The translations under genes were made by a program, and so were the position numbers. From positions 1 to 29,270 of the forward strand of contig CAKZNY010000139.1 of the NCBI GenBank assembly GCA_937132145.1: a DNA stretch of 29,270 bases, written 5' to 3'. Origin of the DNA: an uncultured Paracoccaceae bacterium (GTDB taxonomy: Bacteria > Pseudomonadota > Alphaproteobacteria > Rhodobacterales > Rhodobacteraceae). Below the pieces are notes generated by a model. It had not been told where the DNA came from and made no database searches. It was given only the letters and a program-made list of their open reading frames with translations. This document shows, piece by piece, positions 24,389 to 29,270 of the stretch (positions are counted from its first letter, which is position 1; each line of letters starts with the position of its first letter).

Positions 24389-24986
24389 TTTGAATTTCCA
24401 TTTCAGGTAAGTGTTCTACTTCGTTAAAGAATCCATCGATTGCAGCTATTGCCGCCGCAGAGGTTGCGCTCAGATCGATGAGGTCAAATCCCCCGCTCCA
24501 ATTCACGCGCGCTTGTGTGGATTGCAGCATTGGGTCTTCGGATATTGAGACCGTCGGGTTCGTGCCTTCCAGCATTTCGGCGATGTCGCTGCCCATGCCA
24601 GAGGGCACGAATACCGTTAACGTGTCGTCCGGTGCGCGAATTGCGGCCTCCTCGGCGATTTTGGCGATTTCGGCGGATAGTCCGGCGTTGCTTAACGCTG
24701 GTGCTATCGTTTCAGCCAATGATTCGATCAACGGGCGCAGGGAAGATAATGCCAAACGGTGTGCCTCTGCGCGGGCAAAAAATGTGTCGCCGATGACCTC
24801 TTGTATGCGGGACAGGCATCTGGATTGTTCTGACGAAAACGCCTCGGAGGCGGCGGCTGCCCCATCGCGAATCCCTGCCTCGAAAGCCTCTTTTCGAATG
24901 GCCTCGATTTCTTCGCCGCTCACCAGTTTTGTGCCGGGTTCAGAATGGTGCACGTAGGCGAATTTTTCAAGCCGGATTGATGCCAT
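24378..24986 (-). CDS. fliH: FliH-like flagellar export regulator
   Basis: Probable FliH-family protein, the stator-like negative regulator of the export ATPase FliI; 202 aa. The sequence is highly diverged: the N terminus (ASIRLEKFAYVHHSEPG) is followed by a helical AA/E-rich region (EEIEAIRKEAFEAGIRDGAAAASEAFSSEQSRCLSRI) like the FliH coiled coil, then a C-terminal domain with TLTVFVPSGM and a Trp-Ser-Gly-Gly turn. Assignment rests mainly on position between fliF and fliN and on the coiled-coil layout. The ATG at 24986 overlaps the fliF stop by one base (TGATG). Confidence 0.7.
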   Translation of the reverse strand: MASIRLEKFAYVHHSEPGTKLVSGEEIEAIRKEAFEAGIRDGAAAASEAFSSEQSRCLSRIQEVIGDTFFARAEAHRLALSSLRPLIESLAETIAPALSNAGLSAEIAKIAEEAAIRAPDDTLTVFVPSGMGSDIAEMLEGTNPTVSISEDPMLQSTQARVNWSGGFDLIDLSATSAAAIAAIDGFFNEVEHLPEMEIQNAN

Positions 24987-26575
24987 CAAGTGACCTGCTC
25001 TTTCTCTTTTTGGGCCTCGGTTTCGATCCAGTTGCGCAGAAGATGCCCGGATTCCTCAGATCGTTGCGCGATGGTTTCCCGCAAGATTTCAATCGGATCT
25101 TTGGCTGAATTTTCCAGCGCGGGCACTTCGGATAATTCGGTTAGCGCGCCTGGCGACCCATAGTCAGCATTATTGCCAAGTGCGGCTACCGATTCTAACG
25201 GTAGCCGGTTTAGCTGCGGCGCGGGGTTGGTTAATATCGGTTTAACCACAAACATCCCCAACGTTAACGTAACAATGGCGAGCACCGCCATTTGCAACAT
25301 GGCCGGAATGTTGAATGCATAACCCGAAAGGAAGCCCGCGCTGGCCACCGTTCCCAGAACCGGCGGCTCGGGGAACTGCATGGTTTCGATGGTAATCACA
25401 TCGCCGCGGTCCGCGTTAAACCCGACGGTGGATTGCACCAAGGCTTGAAATGCCGCAATCTCGGTCTCGGAACGTGGCACGCTGGTCGTCTCGCCGTTCG
25501 GGCCGATTATGGATTCATAGTTTATTAACACAGCCACACTGAGGCGGGCGATATCCCCCGGTAGTTGAATGCGCTCTCGAACCGTTTCGGAAATCTCGTA
25601 GTTGATACGTTCGCGCGATTGCGACTGGTTTCTGCTATTTTGCCCATTTGCGGCACTATCGCCGGTGTCGGGCAGGTTCGAGGCGACCGTAACAGCGCCG
25701 CCCACTCCGCCAGAACTGGTTTCGGTGCTGGTTTCGCTGTCGGAACTTATCGGAACCGAGCGTTCGGGATCGAGAATTCGTTCGGTGATCGTTTCACTTT
25801 CGGTCTGGGCTTCGATCATCACCTCGACAACGACATTTCCGGCACCCACGCGTGCAGTCAGCAACCGTTCGACATTTTCGCGCAGCTCCTGTGCGCGGGC
25901 GTCCAGCTCTCCAGCGCCAGAACGAAAGTTACTGGCCGTGCCGGACTGTAGAATGATGCCGTATTCAGAATCAATAACCGCGACCTGCTCGGGCACCATG
26001 CCTGAAACCGCAGAGGCGACCATATACCGGATCGCTTCGGCCTGCCCGACATCAAGAATTCCGCTTCGCACAGATACAGTGACCGACGCCGAAGGCTCGA
26101 CACCGCGACTAAACGGTTGCTGCACGGGGTTTGCGATATGCACGCGCGCCATACTGATACGGGCAGAGGCAAGGATCGTCCGCGCCAGCTCCCCTTCCTT
26201 GGCACGCCAGTAGGCCGCGTCAAACATCTGCGATGTGGTTCCGAAACCGGACAGGGAATCCAGCAGCTCGTAGCCAGCGATGCCGTTAGATGGCAGCCCC
26301 TCCGTCGCCAATGAAAGGCGTGCTTTGTCGCGCTCACCCGAATCAACGTAGATCGCATTGCCGCGAATCTCGAAAAGAATCGCTTTTTGTTCCAACGAGG
26401 CGATGATTTCCCCCGACGTAGCCGAATCCAGCCCGGAATACAGCAACGCCATGCTGGGGGTGTTTACCACCCGCACGAGGCCAAAAAACGTAACGAGGGT
26501 AGCAATAACAGCCAACACCACAACGATTTTCTTCTGTGGCTGCAACATGTTCCACGAATTAAGAATTTGTATCAA
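24986..26575 (-). CDS. fliF: Flagellar MS-ring protein FliF
   Basis: Membrane scaffold of the basal body, around which the C ring and export gate assemble; 529 aa. It has an N-terminal membrane helix at about 17-36 (KIVVVLAVIATLVTFFGLV), the ring-building domain with YSGLDSATSGEIIASLEQKAILFEIRGNAIYVDSGERDKARLSLATEGLPSNGIAGYELLD and ISMARVHIANPVQQPFSRGVEPSASVTVSV, a beta region around 200-420 with Ser/Gly-rich loops, a second helix near 430-450 and a C-terminal tail that binds FliG. The start codon is TTG at 26575, chosen because MIQILNSWNMLQPQKK resembles relatives; GGGGAT lies 6 nt upstream. FliG is not in the window. Confidence 0.95.
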   Translation of the reverse strand: MIQILNSWNMLQPQKKIVVVLAVIATLVTFFGLVRVVNTPSMALLYSGLDSATSGEIIASLEQKAILFEIRGNAIYVDSGERDKARLSLATEGLPSNGIAGYELLDSLSGFGTTSQMFDAAYWRAKEGELARTILASARISMARVHIANPVQQPFSRGVEPSASVTVSVRSGILDVGQAEAIRYMVASAVSGMVPEQVAVIDSEYGIILQSGTASNFRSGAGELDARAQELRENVERLLTARVGAGNVVVEVMIEAQTESETITERILDPERSVPISSDSETSTETSSGGVGGAVTVASNLPDTGDSAANGQNSRNQSQSRERINYEISETVRERIQLPGDIARLSVAVLINYESIIGPNGETTSVPRSETEIAAFQALVQSTVGFNADRGDVITIETMQFPEPPVLGTVASAGFLSGYAFNIPAMLQMAVLAIVTLTLGMFVVKPILTNPAPQLNRLPLESVAALGNNADYGSPGALTELSEVPALENSAKDPIEILRETIAQRSEESGHLLRNWIETEAQKEKEQVT

Positions 26576-26647
26576 CGACTATCCCCGTCACTTATCTACC
26601 ACCGTTCTGGCGTTAGTTTTCTTGAGGGCATCATGAATCGCGGAGCC

Positions 26648-26662
26648 TTAATAATTCGTTAG
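26648..26662. promoter_or_regulatory. CtrA-like site between fliF and fliL
   Basis: TTAA-N7-TTAG, one mismatch from TTAA-N7-TTAA, in the 140-bp divergent gap between fliF (start 26575) and fliL (start 26716). It sits in the expected position to control either or both operons. The gap also has poly-A/T tracts but no other clear signal. Confidence 0.35.
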
Positions 26663-26715
26663 CAAAATTCGGATTAAAACAGGTTTCGTAATAATAACGG
26701 CCATCGGGATAGAAT

Positions 26716-27222
26716 ATGACTGAAGTGGAAATGTCAGCAGGCGAGGAAACCTCCAAAAAGAGCAAGAAAGGCTTAATTTTTGGGGTTTTGGGGGCAGTAA
26801 TTCTGGGCGGCGCGGCATTTTTCGTGACGTACACGGGCATATTTCCAAACGCAGGTGGTGATTCGGAAATTGCTACTGATTCTTATGGCGACGCAAAATC
26901 TTCTAATGGTAGCGCAGAATCGGAAATAACATTCGTCGAGCTGGATCCTTTGGTTATTTCCCTAGGGAAATTCGCGTCGTCACAACATCTGCGGTTTCAA
27001 GCGTATCTGGAGGTACCTTCAGAAGCCGCCGAAGAGGTGAAGCACCTAAGCCCCCGTATTATGGACGTTCTGAACACCTATTTACGGGCCATCTCGGAAA
27101 GGGAACTCGGAGACCCTTCGTCCATGAACCGGATACGCGCGCAAATGCTGCGCCGTGTTCAGGTCGTGGTGGGCGAAGAAAACATCCGGGATTTACTGAT
27201 TACGGAATTCATACTGTACTAG
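26716..27222 (+). CDS. fliL: Flagellar basal-body-associated protein FliL
   Basis: Single-pass inner-membrane protein that surrounds the stator and supports torque; 168 aa. A basic N terminus (KKSKKG) precedes the membrane helix GLIFGVLGAVILGGAAFFVTY at about 19-39. An acidic/Ser linker leads to the periplasmic FliL domain with FVELDPLVISLGKFASSQHLRFQAYLEV and a terminal EENIRDLLITEFILY. An ATG five codons later (MSAGEET) is an alternative start. First gene of the fliL-motA operon, divergent from fliF. Confidence 0.93.
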   Translation: MTEVEMSAGEETSKKSKKGLIFGVLGAVILGGAAFFVTYTGIFPNAGGDSEIATDSYGDAKSSNGSAESEITFVELDPLVISLGKFASSQHLRFQAYLEVPSEAAEEVKHLSPRIMDVLNTYLRAISERELGDPSSMNRIRAQMLRRVQVVVGEENIRDLLITEFILY

Positions 27223-27234
27223 AAAGGTAAGGTT

Positions 27235-27576
27235 ATGGAATTGATTGCAGACGGGTTGCTGTTGGCAGGCACGGCAGCGGCCGCATTTTACTGTTATATC
27301 TTGGCGCGACGCGTTCGCGGATTAACGGATTTGGACGCCGGATTGGGGGGCGCAATCACCGCGTTGTCGCGACAAGTCGATGACATGAAATCCTCGGTCG
27401 ATATAGCAAAAAAAGCCACGGGCGCCTCGGCTAAGGAGCTTATTGCAATGACCGCTCGGGCCGAGATTGCGACGGGACGCTTGGAGCTGCTTTTGGCTAC
27501 GCTGCACGAAAATACGGGTGCTTTGGACGCAAGCGACAGAGAAGAGAAAACCCTCATGAAGGTGGGCGATCCATGA
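27235..27576 (+). CDS. Small membrane-anchored coiled-coil protein of the fliL-motA operon, function unknown
   Basis: I do not recognise this 113-aa protein with certainty. It has an N-terminal hydrophobic segment (residues 2-22, with LLLAGTAAAAFYCYILARR), followed by a basic charge cluster so that the rest probably faces the cytoplasm, then helical, Lys/Glu/Leu-rich sequence (about 35-100) suggesting a coiled coil. It lies 12 bp after fliL with AAAGGTAAG before the ATG, and overlaps the next gene (ATGA), so it is cotranslated in a stator-related operon. Similar small proteins occur at this place in alphaproteobacterial motility loci. A stator or FliL accessory role is an inference. Confidence 0.75.
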   Translation: MELIADGLLLAGTAAAAFYCYILARRVRGLTDLDAGLGGAITALSRQVDDMKSSVDIAKKATGASAKELIAMTARAEIATGRLELLLATLHENTGALDASDREEKTLMKVGDP

Positions 27577-28154
27577 TGGGTAACACCAAACGTGCGCCTA
27601 AACCGACTGTGGTAATTTTATCATTTTTTCTGGTATCAGCTGTTATTCGATTAAGCACTGGCGGCGTTGCGCTTGCACAAGAGCTTGCAACACGTGCCGA
27701 GGAACCGCCCGCCATGGCCGCTGTGGAAACACCGCCCGCGCCTGAGCCGGAGGTAGGATCATTGTTGGCATCAATCCGAACCCGACAAGAACAACTTTTC
27801 AAACGCGAAGTGGAAATAGCAGAGCGACAGCTCGAGTTAAATCTGGTTGAACAGCGGATTGCCCAACAGTTGGCGGTGTTAAGACAAGCAGAACAGAAAC
27901 TGGCAGACACCCTCGCCATTGCGAACGGCGCGGCGGAAAAAGACCTGAAACAGCTTACCGAAGTATACGAAAAAATGAAGTCCAAGAATGCTGCTGAAAT
28001 TTTCGGTACTATGGAAATCAGTTTTGCCGCCGGGTTTTTGTCACGAATGCGCGCTGAATCCGCGGCCGGTATTTTGGCCGAGATGTCGCCGAATGCTGCC
28101 TATTCGATAACCGTCGTCATGGCAGGGAGAAATGCGAATGCGCCGACGGAATAG
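27573..28154 (+). CDS. MotE/MgtE_N-like exported coiled-coil protein of the motility operon
   Basis: 193 aa. Residues 1-36 carry a hydrophobic segment (VVILSFFLVSAVIRLSTGGVALAQ) that is a signal peptide or anchor, so the remainder is probably periplasmic. A Pro-rich region at about 42-60, a long heptad coiled coil (about 68-135: LLASIRTRQEQLF through AEQKLADTL) and a compact C-terminal domain (KMKSKNAAEIFGTMEISFAAGFLSRMRAESAAGILAEMSP) resembling MgtE_N/MotE follow. In Sinorhizobium, MotE is reported as a chaperone for the periplasmic motility protein MotC. ATG 27573 overlaps the previous stop. The domain match is convincing; the MotE function is an inference. Confidence 0.7.
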   Translation: MMGNTKRAPKPTVVILSFFLVSAVIRLSTGGVALAQELATRAEEPPAMAAVETPPAPEPEVGSLLASIRTRQEQLFKREVEIAERQLELNLVEQRIAQQLAVLRQAEQKLADTLAIANGAAEKDLKQLTEVYEKMKSKNAAEIFGTMEISFAAGFLSRMRAESAAGILAEMSPNAAYSITVVMAGRNANAPTE

Positions 28155-28163
28155 TCAACCTTC

Positions 28164-28179
28164 TTAGCGAGATATTAAC
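28164..28179 (+). promoter_or_regulatory. CtrA-like site upstream of motA
   Basis: TTAG-N7-TTAAC, one mismatch from TTAA-N7-TTAAC, in the 85-bp gap ahead of motA and 60 bp from its ATG. It could give motA its own promoter within the operon. Confidence 0.35.
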
Positions 28180-28239
28180 TATGTGCGCGGAATACTCGAC
28201 GGGCATAACGAAAAACCACCTGAACTGTGAGACGCATCT

Positions 28240-29109
28240 ATGATTGGAGTTGTTGGAATTATCATCCTGTTTGTGATGGTGTTTGGTGGCTATACGCTGG
28301 CTGGCGGGAACATGGATATTTTGCTGTATGCGTTGCCATTCGAGATGATGATCATCGGTGGCGCGTCGCTAGGAGCATTTATTCTCGGAAATGATTTATC
28401 CTCGATCAAACACACGGCTTTAGATGTCGGAAAAGTATTCAAGGGACCGAGATGGAAGCCCCAAGATTATAAGGACTTGTTATGCTTGATTTTTGTTTTG
28501 ATCAAACTGGGGCGAAAAAGTCCGACAGACATCGAGCCGCACATCGAATCCCCCTCTGAATCGTCGATATTTGGTGCATATCCAAGGATTCAAGCTGATA
28601 GAGAAGCGGTGGAGCTGATTTGCGATACTTTCCGATCTGCATCGATGAACTACGATGACCCTCATCAAGTTGAAGAGGTGTTGGACAAGCGCATCGAATC
28701 TTTGCTGACACATGCGTTGCATTCCAGCCACGGGCTGACCTCCATCGCGGAGGGTTTGCCTGCATTGGGCATTGTTGCGGCGGTATTGGGTGTGATTAAA
28801 ACGATGGCCTCCATCGACCAACCCCCTGAAGTATTGGGAAGAATGATCGGTGGCGCATTGGTAGGCACGTTTTTGGGCGTGTTTCTGTCCTACGGATTAG
28901 TCGCGCCATTTGCCAGCAAAGTTCAGTCCATTGTGGAAGAAGATCAGCATTTCTACAATCTGATCCGAGAGGTGTTGATTGCAAGTCTTTATAGCCACTC
29001 GCCAAACATATGCGTGGAAGTCGGCCGCCAAAGCACACCAACGCACCTGCGGCCGAATTTCGATGACCTTGAACAAGCACTGAAAGACACCAAAAAGGCC
29101 GCCGCATGA
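28240..29109 (+). CDS. motA: Flagellar motor stator protein MotA
   Basis: Proton-channel subunit that, with MotB, generates torque; 289 aa, near E. coli MotA (295). Four membrane helices: two near the N terminus (GVVGIIILFVMVFGGYTLAGG and LYALPFEMMIIGGASLGAFIL), a large cytoplasmic loop with basic and acidic residues that contact FliG, then LPALGIVAAVLGVIKTM and GGALVGTFLGVFLSYGLVAPFA, including the functional prolines (LPALG and APFA). The end of the protein overlaps the next gene (ATGA). No strong Shine-Dalgarno is visible before the ATG at 28240; GTGAGA is the nearest candidate. Confidence 0.96.
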   Translation: MIGVVGIIILFVMVFGGYTLAGGNMDILLYALPFEMMIIGGASLGAFILGNDLSSIKHTALDVGKVFKGPRWKPQDYKDLLCLIFVLIKLGRKSPTDIEPHIESPSESSIFGAYPRIQADREAVELICDTFRSASMNYDDPHQVEEVLDKRIESLLTHALHSSHGLTSIAEGLPALGIVAAVLGVIKTMASIDQPPEVLGRMIGGALVGTFLGVFLSYGLVAPFASKVQSIVEEDQHFYNLIREVLIASLYSHSPNICVEVGRQSTPTHLRPNFDDLEQALKDTKKAAA

Positions 29110-29270
29110 AGCGTTTAACGCTATTTTTATTCATCCTCATGCTACCGATTTCGGCTTTCGCTCAAGCCATTTCTGTCGTTTCAGGAGAGCACGACGGATA
29201 TACTCGGCTGGTGTTTACCGTCTCGCCAGACTGGGAGTGGGATTTAGTCGTTGGGACAAAATCCGCCAAA
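29106..29270 (+). CDS. Exported protein downstream of motA, partial (runs off the window)
   Basis: The first 55 codons are visible. The N terminus MKRLTLFLFILMLPISAFAQ is a clear Sec signal peptide (cleavage after about residue 19), and the mature part begins AISVVSGEHDGYTRLVFTVSPDWEWDL, an AMIN-like or beta-strand opening. The start overlaps the motA stop (ATGA), so it is coupled to the stator gene. Rhodobacterales often carry a large periplasmic tetratricopeptide-repeat or AMIN-type protein here; which one this is cannot be told from the fragment. Confidence 0.75.
   Translation, partial: MKRLTLFLFILMLPISAFAQAISVVSGEHDGYTRLVFTVSPDWEWDLVVGTKSAK

Overview
The window looks like chromosomal DNA of an alphaproteobacterium of the Rhodobacterales, probably a Roseobacter-group organism. 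The evidence is the cytochrome bc1 operon (petABC) next to a TrmL-type methyltransferase gene, a RegB/RegA (PrrB/PrrA) redox two-component pair, a TPP-riboswitch-controlled thiBPQ operon, and flagellar gene blocks in roseobacter order (motB-flgE-flgK-flgL-flgI and fliF-fliH-fliN-fliP / fliL-x-motE-like-motA). All calls come from reading the translated sequence; no database search was run. Coding density is very high, no non-coding gap exceeds about 240 bases, and I see no rRNA, tRNA, CRISPR array, IS element or prophage gene.

Layout. 1-109: no recognised gene. 110-1003 (-): hemF, aerobic haem synthesis. 1232-5619 (+): two tandem half-size ABC exporters of near-equal length, the second broken by one extra base in a G6 run, then a TlyA-family RNA methyltransferase; starts and stops overlap, so this is one operon. 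5702-11602 (+): flagellar block 1, the stator protein MotB, hook FlgE, hook-filament junction proteins FlgK and FlgL, and P-ring FlgI. 11624-13792: divergent regB (-) and regA (+). 13795-14241 (-): trmL. 14398-17088 (+): petA, petB and petC, ending in a strong bidirectional terminator. 17139-20366 (-): thiQ, thiP and thiB behind a TPP riboswitch and a plausible promoter. 20604-22501 (+): aroC and an MscS-type channel. 22498-23259 (-): an SDR oxidoreductase. 23327-26575 (-): fliP, fliN, a fliH-like gene and fliF. 26716 to the end (+): fliL, an unrecognised 113-residue membrane protein, a MotE/MgtE_N-like protein, motA and the start of an exported protein that runs off the window.

How they work together. 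The two flagellar blocks together encode the MS ring, P ring, hook, junction, part of the export gate and C-ring, and the complete MotA/MotB stator. Between them lies about 11.7 kb of respiratory, thiamine and housekeeping genes. RegB/RegA is the known redox regulator of petABC in Rhodobacter and sits immediately beside its likely target here. The most interesting unexplained signals are non-coding: perfect short inverted repeats directly ahead of petA (three in a row), regA and flgE; CtrA-like sites ahead of flagellar genes; and an apparent Shine-Dalgarno-sequestering segment after the TPP aptamer. I found no clear defence system or wholly new multi-gene system; the least characterised genes are the two small ones between fliL and motA.
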